Positions 1 through 5,698 are shown, numbered from the stretch's first letter. The stretch is DNA of 6,850 nucleotides from Acidobacteriota bacterium (GCA_947465645.1 CANIBQ010000159.1:1-6850); one strand, 5' to 3'. Made by a program: numbers and translations. Notes: generated from the sequence alone by a model not told the origin.

Positions 1-406
1 CAATGGTGGGAAATATGTATTGTTCAAGTCGACGTTTGACGATGTGACCGTAGTCGGCGCTCCAGATGGGGCACCTCTTCGCCCACCACTCACGCGCAAC
101 CGCCTCGAACGTACTCGCCTCGGACCTCGTCCGGGCGACTTTGTCCGCTTTGCGCGTGTCGCTGGGGTCCTCGCCGTTCGCCAGCACTCGGCGGATGCCG
201 TCTCGGCGACTCCGCGCCGCCTTCAGGCCGACGGTCGGGTAGACCCCCAGGGAGAGACGCTTCTCCTTGCCACCAAAGCGGTATTTAATGCGCCAGTAAC
301 GTCCCCCTGCGGGGCTGATTTCCAGATACATCCCAAACCCATCGGCCAGCTTCTTGGGTTTCGCGCCGGGCTTGGCGTTTCGAATGGCGGTGTCGGTGAG
401 CGGCAT
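1..406 (-). CDS. Tyrosine integrase of P4-like type, N-terminal part (runs off left edge)
   Basis: The visible 135 residues start MPLTDTAIRNAKPGAKPKKL and continue through GGRYWRIKYRFGGKEKRLSLG and YPTVGLKAARSRRDGIRRVLANGEDP. This is the Arm-DNA-bind_3 (DUF4102) domain of P4/CP4-like integrases, which binds arm-type sites of the attachment region. The segment from about residue 108 (ASTFEAVAREWW) begins the core-binding, SAM-like domain. The catalytic domain with the R-H-R-Y residues lies outside the window, so activity cannot be judged. I chose the ATG at 404-406 because family members begin at exactly this MPLTD/MALTD position. Two in-frame upstream ATGs (455-457 and 467-469) also exist and no strong Shine-Dalgarno marks any of the three. 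The gene starts 186 bases beyond the 3' end of tRNA-fMet and is co-oriented with it, the usual arrangement for an element integrated at a tRNA. Family assignment is confident; the exact start is not. Confidence 0.92.
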   Translation of the reverse strand, partial: MPLTDTAIRNAKPGAKPKKLADGFGMYLEISPAGGRYWRIKYRFGGKEKRLSLGVYPTVGLKAARSRRDGIRRVLANGEDPSDTRKADKVARTRSEASTFEAVAREWWAKRCPIWSADYGHIVKRRLEQYIFPTI

Positions 407-407
407 G

Positions 408-469
408 TGGGGGCAACTCTGCAGCGTGGACCAGGTGTGGTCCACTGGTGCCCCCATTGTTGCCCCCAT
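408..469. repeat. GGGGGCA repeats upstream of integrase, candidate arm-type sites
   Basis: TGCCCCCAT occurs at 449-457 and again at 461-469 (direct, 12-bp period). The same core is inverted as TGGGGGCA at 408-415, directly before the integrase start. Repeats of this kind next to a P4-like integrase and within about 200 bp of the tRNA 3' end fit arm-type binding sites. The role is inferred; the repeats themselves are directly visible. Confidence 0.5.
426..445. repeat. Perfect 8-bp inverted repeat upstream of integrase
   Basis: GTGGACCA (426-433) and TGGTCCAC (438-445) are exact reverse complements separated by GGTG. The repeat lies between the inverted and direct GGGGGCA motifs, 20 bases upstream of the chosen integrase start. 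It could be an operator controlling the integrase or excisionase, or a hairpin in the integrase leader. Nothing here distinguishes the two. Confidence 0.4.
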
Positions 470-524
470 TATGCCTGGGCTGTCAAGGCATCGCGCAGGA
501 CGTCGTGGGACAGCAAAATGCTGT

Positions 525-558
525 AAACAGAAGAAAAGGCTCCAGTTGCGTGGAGCCT
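525..558 (-). terminator. Rho-independent terminator downstream of tRNA-fMet
   Basis: Read on the minus strand, AGGCTCCA (558-551) pairs perfectly with TGGAGCCT (544-537) around a 6-nt loop. It is followed by a T-rich tract TTTCTTCTGTTT (536-525). It sits 34 bases past the tRNA CCA end and is oriented to stop tRNA transcription before the integrase. The stem is GC-rich and perfect; the T-tract is interrupted, so strength is uncertain. Confidence 0.65.
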
Positions 559-591
559 GTGGCTGTTATGGAATGGTATGAAAAGATGATG

Positions 592-668
<77 letters not shown>

Positions 669-776
669 TCATTTGTCGAACCTGGAACCCGGAACTTGGA
701 ACCGAGCGCCTAGAAAGGCTCTCAACTCGCCCCAGGAACCACCAATGTAACACGTGGATGAGCAGGCGGTAAAGCT
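669..776. other. Spacer between tRNA-fMet and the FtsB/DivIC-like gene
   Basis: This 108-base gap should contain the tRNA promoter on the minus strand unless the tRNA is co-transcribed with the upstream gene. The best candidate I see is TTTACC (775-770) with a 17-bp spacer to TTACAT (752-747), a weak match. An imperfect 7-bp hairpin (704-710 with 717-723, one mismatch) is also present. Most of the tRNA-proximal half is the GGTTCC-type repeat listed separately. Confidence 0.3.
677..706 (+). repeat. GGAAC-rich interspersed repeat, copy 1
   Basis: This 30-base degenerate repeat is built from GAACC/GGAAC units. It matches the minus strand of 2304-2333 at 24 of 30 positions without gaps. A fragment of the same motif (CCAGGAACC) recurs at 732-740. 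The two full copies are in unrelated intergenic regions, which suggests a dispersed genomic repeat. Confidence 0.55.
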
Positions 777-1133
777 TTAGGGTCGTTTCTGGTCGGCGGG
801 ACCGATATCTTTCACGATGAACAGCTTCTCGCCGGGCTTCATCAGCCCCAGTTCGCGCCGGGCGATATCTTCGATGGCATCGGGGTCTTCGCGCAGCCGG
901 CGGGCCTGTTCGCGGAGCTGGGCATTCGCGGATCGCGCATCGGTGAGCGATTGCTCGAGCGTCCGGAACTCCTGACGCACCTTCATCATCGCCAGCAGAC
1001 CCTTGTCGCCGACCAGGGCGTCGATCACCAGCACGCACCCGACGAAGATGAGCAGATACTGCACCGCGTGCCGGCGGCGCCGGCGCGGCGTGGTGGAGGA
1101 GCCCGAATCAGAAGAAGCCGTCTTTTTTTTCAA
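777..1133 (-). CDS. FtsB/DivIC-family septum formation initiator protein
   Basis: This is a small bitopic membrane protein of the FtsB/DivIC family, which joins the FtsL-FtsQ (DivIB) type divisome complex. With the chosen start it has 118 residues. A basic cytoplasmic tail ends in RRRRRH, followed by one membrane segment (AVQYLLIFVGCVLVIDALVG, about 23-42). A coiled-coil stretch comes next (about 48-82, rich in E, Q, R and L). The conserved family tail DPDAIEDIARRELGLMKPGE follows. The start is uncertain: TTG at 1133 gives an N-terminus reading M-KKKTASSDS, whereas TTG at 1187 would add 18 residues. I prefer 1133 because a promoter-like pair lies at 1159-1187 and the GTACAAG repeats would otherwise be coding. 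No strong ribosome site supports either, and a GTG at 1064 is also possible. It is divergent from cutA and upstream of tRNA-fMet on the same strand. Confidence 0.85.
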   Translation of the reverse strand: MKKKTASSDSGSSTTPRRRRRHAVQYLLIFVGCVLVIDALVGDKGLLAMMKVRQEFRTLEQSLTDARSANAQLREQARRLREDPDAIEDIARRELGLMKPGEKLFIVKDIGPADQKRP

Positions 1134-1158
1134 CGCAAACCAGCCGCCGCCGCGTGGG

Positions 1159-1187
1159 AGAATAGCGCGTTTCGATCCCGAGTACAA
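1159..1187 (-). promoter_or_regulatory. Candidate sigma-70-type promoter for the FtsB/DivIC-like gene
   Basis: On the minus strand TTGTAC (1187-1182) is separated by exactly 17 bases from TATTCT (1164-1159). Transcription would start near 1152, a short distance upstream of the TTG at 1133. The hexamers are only partial matches to TTGACA/TATAAT, so this is a suggestion from spacing and position. Confidence 0.35.
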
Positions 1188-1273
1188 GAGGCGAGGTCAC
1201 CCCCGAATCCCTTGTACCGGAATGTCGACCGAAGTACAAGTCTTAAATAGCGCACCCCGGGAAAAAGTACAAG
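1182..1273. repeat. Cluster of four GTACAAG motifs between divergent genes
   Basis: GTACAAG occurs at 1182-1188, 1234-1240 and 1267-1273, and inverted (CTTGTAC) at 1211-1217. The 1211 and 1267 copies extend into a longer inverted pair (CCCTTGTAC with GTACAAGGG). All four lie in the divergent intergenic region, two of them inside candidate promoter hexamers. They may be binding sites for a regulator; no regulator gene is adjacent. Confidence 0.5.
1212..1240 (+). promoter_or_regulatory. Candidate promoter for cutA
   Basis: TTGTAC (1212-1217) is followed after 17 bases by TACAAG (1235-1240). The implied start is around 1247, giving a leader of about 35 bases before the GTG of cutA. Both hexamers are partial matches and coincide with two of the GTACAAG repeat copies. 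An alternative -10 element is TTAAAT at 1243-1248, but then spacing is too long. Confidence 0.3.
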
Positions 1274-1280
1274 GGGAATC

Positions 1281-1610
1281 GTGAGCTCATCCACAGAATC
1301 CGCCGTCATCGTCCTGACCACCATCGGCGCCGACGCCGACGCGGCGGAGCTGGCGCGTACGCTGGTCGAGCAGCGGCTGGTCGCCTGCGTCAACATCGTG
1401 GCCGGGGTCACGTCTGTCTATCGGTGGAAGGAAGGCGTCGAACAGGATGAGGAGCAGCTCCTCGTGATGAAGACGACGCCGGACATGCTCGAGGCGCTTC
1501 AGGCGCGGCTTCGCGAGCTCCATCCCTACGAGCTGCCTGAATTCGTGGTGCTCCAGGTCAGCGGGGGGTCTCCGGCGTATCTGGGCTGGCTCTGCGGCTC
1601 GGTCGGCTGA
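1281..1610 (+). CDS. cutA: CutA divalent-cation tolerance protein
   Basis: This 109-residue protein is full length for the CutA1 family of small trimeric, ferredoxin-like-fold cytoplasmic proteins linked to divalent metal (copper) tolerance. Family hallmarks are visible in order: AVIVLTTIGADADAAELARTLVEQRLVACVNIV with the conserved Cys at 36, SVYRWKEGVEQDEEQLLVMKTT (47-66), LHPYELPE with His 81, and the C-terminal GSPAYLGWL (96-104). The start is GTG at 1281, preceded by AAGGGG at a suitable distance (1271-1276), and agrees with the family N-terminus. It is divergent from the FtsB/DivIC-like gene and converges with the DedA gene with a gap of 37 bases. The biochemical role of CutA is poorly defined even in model species, so only the family assignment is firm. 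Confidence 0.95.
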   Translation: MSSSTESAVIVLTTIGADADAAELARTLVEQRLVACVNIVAGVTSVYRWKEGVEQDEEQLLVMKTTPDMLEALQARLRELHPYELPEFVVLQVSGGSPAYLGWLCGSVG

Positions 1611-1647
1611 CGCCGCTCGGGCGCCGACGCGTTTCGCGAAGGCGGCC

Positions 1648-2298
1648 CTACGTCGCGTTGCGGCGGCGATGCCTCAGGAACTCGAAGACCATCGGCAGGA
1701 TCGACACGAAGATGATCCCCAGCGCAACCAGCGAGAAGTTCTCCTTCACCACCGGCACATTCCCGAACACGTAACCGGCACCGAGGCAGATCACGACCCA
1801 CGCCAGCGCACCGGTGACGTTGTAAAACGCGAACGTCCGGTACGACATCTCCGCCACGCCTGCCACGAACGGCACGAACGTGCGCACGATTGGCACGAAG
1901 CGGGCCAGCACGATCGCCTTGCCGCCGTGCCGCTCGAAGAACTCATGTGCCCGCGCGAGATAGGCGGGTTTGACCCACCTGGCCCACCGCGGGTTCGTGT
2001 GGGCGCGGTGAATGATGCCCAGCCCGGCCGATCGGCCGATCGCGTAGTTCACCGCATCGCCCGTAATCGCCGCGACCACCAGCAGCAGGAAGGCGAGCCG
2101 CACGTCAAACGCCCCAACCGCCGCCAGCGCACCCACCGCGAAGAGCAGCGAATCGCCCGGCAGGAAGGGCGTGACGACGAGCCCCGTCTCGGCGAAGACG
2201 ATGGCGAAGAGGATGACGTAGGTGAGGGCCCCGTAATTGTTGACGAGGTCGAGCAGGTAGCGGTCGACGTGAAGGAGCAGATCGATGAGTTCAGCCAC
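1648..2298 (-). CDS. DedA-family (VTT domain) inner-membrane protein
   Basis: This 216-residue polytopic membrane protein belongs to the DedA/SNARE-associated (VTT) family. Members act in lipid-carrier (undecaprenyl phosphate or phospholipid) translocation and membrane homeostasis. Conserved features are FAETGLVVTPFLPGDSLLF (35-53), with the acidic pair Glu 37 and Asp 49, and ITGDAVNYAIGR (78-89). They also include the signature GKAIVLARFVPIVRTFVPFVAG (126-147), with Arg 133 and Arg 139. Hydrophobic segments lie around 25-45, 50-80, 136-150, 160-178 and 187-207, followed by a basic tail RHRRRNAT. The start is GTG (2298-2296). AGGAAC, about 11 bases upstream, could serve as ribosome site and lies within the GGTTCC-type repeat. 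It begins 38 bases after the stop of the PLP enzyme on the same strand, so co-transcription is likely. Which DedA subfamily and lipid it handles cannot be told. Confidence 0.93.
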   Translation of the reverse strand: MAELIDLLLHVDRYLLDLVNNYGALTYVILFAIVFAETGLVVTPFLPGDSLLFAVGALAAVGAFDVRLAFLLLVVAAITGDAVNYAIGRSAGLGIIHRAHTNPRWARWVKPAYLARAHEFFERHGGKAIVLARFVPIVRTFVPFVAGVAEMSYRTFAFYNVTGALAWVVICLGAGYVFGNVPVVKENFSLVALGIIFVSILPMVFEFLRHRRRNAT

Positions 2299-2303
2299 GT
2301 AGC

Positions 2304-2333
2304 GTCAGTTCCTGGTTCTGGGTTCCTGGTTCG
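2304..2333 (-). repeat. GGAAC-rich interspersed repeat, copy 2
   Basis: Read on the minus strand this 30-base segment aligns without gaps to 677-706 on the plus strand, with 24 identities. It fills nearly all of the gap between the PLP-enzyme stop and the DedA start. Its last AGGAAC unit may double as the DedA ribosome-binding site. On the plus strand it reads as repeated GGTTC(C/T) units. Confidence 0.55.
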
Positions 2334-2336
2334 GGG

Positions 2337-3494
2337 TCAAACCCGATCGAGGGCTTGAGAAAGATCTTCCTTGAGGTCGTCGATGTCTTCGATCCCCACC
2401 GACACGCGCACGAGGTCGTCGGTCACGCCGATCGCCGCGCGCCGCTCGGCCGGCACCGAGGCGTGCGTCATGGTCGCCGGGTGGCTGATGAGTGTTTCCA
2501 CGCCGCCGAGACTCTCGGCCAGCGCCATCAGCCGCACGCTGTTGAGCAGCGTCCGGGCGCGCTCGAACGACCCCAGCTCGAATGAGATCAGCCCCCCGAA
2601 GCCGCGCATCTGGCGCTTCGCGAGGCCGTGCTGCGGATGTGACGTCAGCCCGGGGTAGTGCACCCGCTTCACCTTCGGATGCGAGGCGAGATACTCGGCG
2701 AGGACGGCCGCGTTGGCGTTGTGGCGCTCCATGCGGATCGGCAGCGTCTTGGTGCCGCGCAGCACGAGCCACGCGTCCATCGGGCCGAGGATGGCCCCCT
2801 CGGCGTTCTGCACGAACCGCAGCCACTCGATGTGGTCGTCACGAACGGCCACCACGATGCCGCCCACGCTGTCGGAGTGGCCATTCAGGAACTTCGTCGT
2901 GCTGTGGACGACGAGATCCGCGCCGAAGTCGAGCGGCCGCTGCACGTAAGGGCTGGCAAAGGTGTTGTCCACCACCACGAAGACGCCACGCTCGTGCGCG
3001 ATCTCGCACGCGGGGGTGAGATCGGTGAGGCGCAGCACCGGGTTGGTCGGCGTCTCGAGAAAGAGCATCTTCGTCGCCGGCGTGATCGCCTTCCTGATCT
3101 CGTCGGTGTTCGAGGTGTCGACGTAGGAGAAGTCGAGCTGGTACTTCCGCAGGACGCGTTCGAACAGACGATAAGTGCCGCCGTAGGTGTTGTCGGTGAC
3201 GACCACGTGGTCGCCCGACTGGAGCAGCGTCATGACCGCCCCCTCGGCCGCCATCCCCGAGGCAAACGCGAAGGCCGCCTTGCCGTTCTCGATCGCGGCG
3301 ACGTTGGCCTCGAGCGCAGCCCTCGTCGGGTTCTGCGTGCGCGCGTACTCGTAGCCCTTGTGCACGCCGAGCGCGTCCTGCACGTAGGTCGACGTCTGGT
3401 AGATGGGCGTGATGATCGCGCCGGTCGAGGGATCGGGCACCTGGCCCGCGTGGATGCAGATCGTGCTGAAGCGCGCGTTCTCTCGCAGTTTCAC
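2337..3494 (-). CDS. Cystathionine gamma-synthase/gamma-lyase type PLP enzyme
   Basis: This 385-residue protein is a full-length Cys/Met-metabolism PLP-dependent enzyme (fold type I, cytoplasmic). Such enzymes make cystathionine from an activated homoserine and cysteine, or cleave cystathionine. Visible hallmarks are FSTICIHAGQ near the start, ITPIYQTSTY (28-37), YEYARTQNPTR with Tyr 50 and Arg 52, and ASGMAA (79-84). Further on are the PLP-stacking TYGGTYR (Tyr 104), VDNTFASP with Asp 176, and HSTTKFLNGHSD with the Schiff-base Lys 201. The C-terminal part has SLGGVETLISHPATMTHASVP and VRVSVGIED with substrate-carboxylate Arg 363. A serine (337) sits where human cystathionine gamma-lyase has Glu 339, as in E. 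coli MetB. This leans toward gamma-synthase but does not decide it. The start is GTG at 3494-3492 with AAAGAG just upstream. Longer in-frame starts (ATG at 3545 and beyond) overlap the divergent gene and add non-conserved residues. Probably an operon with the DedA gene. Confidence 0.92.
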   Translation of the reverse strand: MKLRENARFSTICIHAGQVPDPSTGAIITPIYQTSTYVQDALGVHKGYEYARTQNPTRAALEANVAAIENGKAAFAFASGMAAEGAVMTLLQSGDHVVVTDNTYGGTYRLFERVLRKYQLDFSYVDTSNTDEIRKAITPATKMLFLETPTNPVLRLTDLTPACEIAHERGVFVVVDNTFASPYVQRPLDFGADLVVHSTTKFLNGHSDSVGGIVVAVRDDHIEWLRFVQNAEGAILGPMDAWLVLRGTKTLPIRMERHNANAAVLAEYLASHPKVKRVHYPGLTSHPQHGLAKRQMRGFGGLISFELGSFERARTLLNSVRLMALAESLGGVETLISHPATMTHASVPAERRAAIGVTDDLVRVSVGIEDIDDLKEDLSQALDRV

Positions 3495-3531
3495 CGTGAT
3501 CTCTTTCGCACTGTCACCGTGGGTGAAAGAG
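3491..3531. promoter_or_regulatory. Repeat-rich region between divergent PLP-enzyme and phosphatase starts
   Basis: CTCTTTC (3501-3507) and GAAAGAG (3525-3531) form a perfect 7-bp inverted repeat with a 17-base centre. TCACCGTG occurs twice in direct orientation (3491-3498 and 3514-3521). These overlap the start region of both divergent genes and could be an operator acting on both. There is no independent evidence of binding. Confidence 0.3.
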
Positions 3532-5610
3532 TACTCTGATATCATCCTCCTCGACAACCGCGTGCCCGCCATCCGCGACTGGCTCACCGGCACTCTCGCC
3601 GGCCGCGCGCTCCTCGTCGGCTCGTCCATCAAGGGCGCCACGCTGGCGTTTGCCGCGCTTACCGGTCCGCTCTCCGCGCTTCCCGCCGCGATCGACACGA
3701 TCGGGGGCCTCGTCCTGCTCGCCGGCGTCTCGGTGCTCGTCTACCGGCTGTTCGTCATCGTCAAGCGGCGCATGCTGTGGCGCGTACGGCGCAAGCTGAC
3801 GCTCTCCTACATCTTCATCGGCCTGGTGCCCGCCGCCCTGATCATCGTCTTCTTCCTGCTGTGCGGCCTGCTGCTGTTCTTCAACATCAGCTCGTACCTC
3901 GTGCAGACGCGCCTGGCGGCGTTGGGCGACCAGACGCGGTTTCTCGCCGAGACTGCCGTCGTGGAACTGCAGCGATCTGAAAGCGCCGCCGCGTTTTCAG
4001 AGACGCTTGAACGCCAGCAGGTGGGGGCGTCCTCCAGGTTGCCGAATGCGTCGTACGCCGTCGTCCCCGTGCGAGGCACCTGCCACGGCGCAGCAGCGAC
4101 GACCTCGGACGCCGCAATTCCCTTCGAGCCACGTGTTGCGGGTCCCTGGTCGCACACGCCGCCTCCCTCGTCAGTGCCGGACTGGATCCCCTGCGCGGGT
4201 TACGCCGGTCTCGTCAACGACGGCGCGCCGCGCACGCAGCTCGTCGTCCGCGCCGTGGCCTTCCAATACCCGTCGGCCGCGCAGTACGCCGTCGTCGTGG
4301 ACGTTCCGCTCGACGCCGAGATCGAGAAGCAGTTGAAACACGACACGGGCATCGAGCTTGGACGTGTCACCAGCATGGGGGAGGTGGGCCAGAACTTTGC
4401 GCCGGTGACCGTGCCCGAGAGCCGTCCTCTCGACCGTCCGCGCGAGTGGGTCGCGTTTCTCGACTATCACGACTGGCAGACCGGACGTCCCGGCACCGAG
4501 ACCATGGCGATCCGCACCAGCATCGCCAATATCTACGATCGCCTCTCTGCGGCCCCCGTCGCGCAAATCCGCACCTTCAACTTTGGCCAGGTGCTCCTGA
4601 TCCTGCTGGGCGTCATCGGCACGCTGTTTCTCGTGATCCAGATCGTGGCGTTCGGCATGGGCCTCGCGCTGGCGCGTTCGATCACCGGATCGGTGCACGA
4701 GCTCTTTGCGGGCACCGAGCGGGTGCGCGAAGGAAATCTTACCCAGAAGATCGCCATCCACGCGCGCGATCAGCTCGGCGAGCTGGCCGAGTCGTTCAAC
4801 TCGATGACCGCCAGCATCGAAGACCTCCTCCAGCAGAAGGCGGAGAAGGAGCGGCTCGAGCAGGAGCTGCAGATCGCGCGGACGATCCAGATGTCGCTGC
4901 TTCCTCAGGGGCCGATGCGGATGCCGGGCCTGGAGCTTGCCGGACACTGCGAGCCTGCCCGTGAGGTCGGCGGGGACTATTACGACTTTCTCCCGATCGA
5001 CGAGCACCGGGTCGGGATCCTGATTGCCGACGTCGCGGGGAAGGGCGCCTCGGCGGCGCTGTACATGGCCGAGCTCAAGGGGCTGATGCTCGCGCTGAGC
5101 CAGTCGCACCGGTCGCCTCGCGCGCTGCTCATCGAAGCCAACCGCATCATTTCGCAGCACCTGGATGCGCGAAGCTTCATTACGATCACCTATGCCGTCG
5201 TGGACCTCGAGGCGCGGACGCTCACGCACGCGAGGGCGGGGCATTGTCCGCTCATGTACGTGCCCGGGCCGGCGAGCCTGTCGCGGCGGGTGCAGGTCGT
5301 CACGCCCGACGGCCTGGTGCTCGGCCTGAAAATTGACGATGGAACGCGGTTCAACCACCTGCTCGAGGAAGTGACCCTGCCGCTTGGGGCCGGAGACCTG
5401 TTCGTGCTGTACACCGATGGCATCACCGAGGCGATGAACCGGGAGGGAGACTGGTACGGCGATGCGCGGCTCGCGACGCTGCTCGAGGACCAGGCCGACC
5501 TGCCCTTCGAAGAGCTGCGCGAACGCATTCTTCGCGAAATCGCCGCATTCGTGGACGGGGCGCCTCAGCAGGACGACATGACGATGCTGCTGCTGAAAAT
5601 GGATGATTGA
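3523..5610 (+). CDS. Membrane-anchored HAMP-SpoIIE (PP2C-type) serine phosphatase
   Basis: This is a 695-residue sensor phosphatase. A hydrophobic stretch (about 27-50) and a membrane segment (57-80) precede a basic cytoplasmic loop KRRMLWRVRRK. A second strong segment (95-122) leads to an extracytoplasmic region of about 230 residues. A third segment (354-384) is followed by a HAMP domain (about 380-435), a charged coiled-coil linker (EKERLEQELQIARTIQ), and a C-terminal SpoIIE/RsbU-like phosphatase domain (about 470-695). Metal-binding motifs are all present: VGGDYYDF (Asp 485), DVAGKG (Asp 503), DGITEA (Asp 632) and QQDDMT (Asp 684/685). Such enzymes usually dephosphorylate an anti-sigma-factor antagonist (STAS protein) in partner-switching stress regulation; no STAS or anti-sigma kinase gene is in this window. 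The sensor region is not recognised and contains two cysteines (187, 224). The start is uncertain: GTG at 3523 or GTG at 3562, both without a clear ribosome site. An ATG at 3403 would lie antisense inside the PLP-enzyme gene. Confidence 0.92.
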   Translation: MKEYSDIILLDNRVPAIRDWLTGTLAGRALLVGSSIKGATLAFAALTGPLSALPAAIDTIGGLVLLAGVSVLVYRLFVIVKRRMLWRVRRKLTLSYIFIGLVPAALIIVFFLLCGLLLFFNISSYLVQTRLAALGDQTRFLAETAVVELQRSESAAAFSETLERQQVGASSRLPNASYAVVPVRGTCHGAAATTSDAAIPFEPRVAGPWSHTPPPSSVPDWIPCAGYAGLVNDGAPRTQLVVRAVAFQYPSAAQYAVVVDVPLDAEIEKQLKHDTGIELGRVTSMGEVGQNFAPVTVPESRPLDRPREWVAFLDYHDWQTGRPGTETMAIRTSIANIYDRLSAAPVAQIRTFNFGQVLLILLGVIGTLFLVIQIVAFGMGLALARSITGSVHELFAGTERVREGNLTQKIAIHARDQLGELAESFNSMTASIEDLLQQKAEKERLEQELQIARTIQMSLLPQGPMRMPGLELAGHCEPAREVGGDYYDFLPIDEHRVGILIADVAGKGASAALYMAELKGLMLALSQSHRSPRALLIEANRIISQHLDARSFITITYAVVDLEARTLTHARAGHCPLMYVPGPASLSRRVQVVTPDGLVLGLKIDDGTRFNHLLEEVTLPLGAGDLFVLYTDGITEAMNREGDWYGDARLATLLEDQADLPFEELRERILREIAAFVDGAPQQDDMTMLLLKMDD

Positions 5611-5634
5611 TGGTTCGCCTTTTCCGAATTACTA

Positions 5635-5698
5635 CCGGCCGCTCCGCTCCACCCCACCGCGCGGGGCGCGGCGGGGACCCCGGCGTTGTCGCGGCCGG
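5635..5698 (+). other. Strong GC-rich stem-loop between phosphatase gene and rnc
   Basis: CCCCACCGCGC (5652-5662) pairs with GCGCGGCGGGG (5666-5676) around GGG, with one mismatch in 11 pairs. A second pair of arms, CCGGCCGC (5635-5642) and GCGGCCGG (5691-5698), encloses it. There is no T-tract after it, so it is not a standard intrinsic terminator. It could be a 3'-end hairpin of the phosphatase mRNA or a structured leader of rnc, whose start is 62 bases further on. The pairing is directly visible; the role is open. Confidence 0.45.

Noticed and set aside
303..313. CCCC-TGC-GGGG hairpin inside the integrase gene
   Set aside because: It is a short GC hairpin within conserved coding sequence (ISPAGGRYW); the codons explain it.
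511..523. CAGCA-AAA-TGCTG small inverted repeat near the tRNA terminator
   Set aside because: Five base pairs with a 3-base loop are easily met by chance, and there is no supporting context.
20..526. Plus-strand open frame (168 codons) across the integrase region
   Set aside because: It is the complement of the conserved integrase N-terminal domain, which matches a known family, while this frame matches nothing.
1134..1187. Start of the FtsB/DivIC-like protein at TTG 1187
   Set aside because: It would add 18 residues unlike the family and would overlap the promoter-like hexamers and a GTACAAG copy. It is kept as an alternative only.
1611..1647. Possible bidirectional terminator between cutA and the DedA gene
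   Set aside because: I found no stem long enough or T-tract in this 37-base convergent gap.
1669..2358. Plus-strand open frame (229 codons) opposite the DedA gene
   Set aside because: It gives an H/R/E/D-rich translation antisense to well-conserved membrane segments; a shadow frame.
3403..3522. N-terminal extension of the phosphatase to ATG at 3403
   Set aside because: These 40 codons are antisense to conserved ITPIYQTSTY and FSTICIHAG coding sequence of the PLP enzyme, and their translation has no membrane-protein character matching the rest.
2658..3539. Plus-strand open frame (293 codons) opposite the PLP-enzyme gene
   Set aside because: It lies antisense to the PLP lysine and substrate-binding motifs, with a low-complexity R/H/V/D-rich product and no family resemblance.
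3495..3698. N-terminal extension of the PLP enzyme to a start at 3698
   Set aside because: The added 68 residues are low-complexity and not part of the family, and they run through the divergent phosphatase coding sequence. The family N-terminus fits the GTG at 3494.
4171..5358. Long minus-strand open frame (395 codons) opposite the phosphatase gene
   Set aside because: It is antisense to the conserved HAMP and SpoIIE domains. Its translation is rich in R, H, D and E with no recognisable domain, typical of shadow frames in GC-rich DNA.
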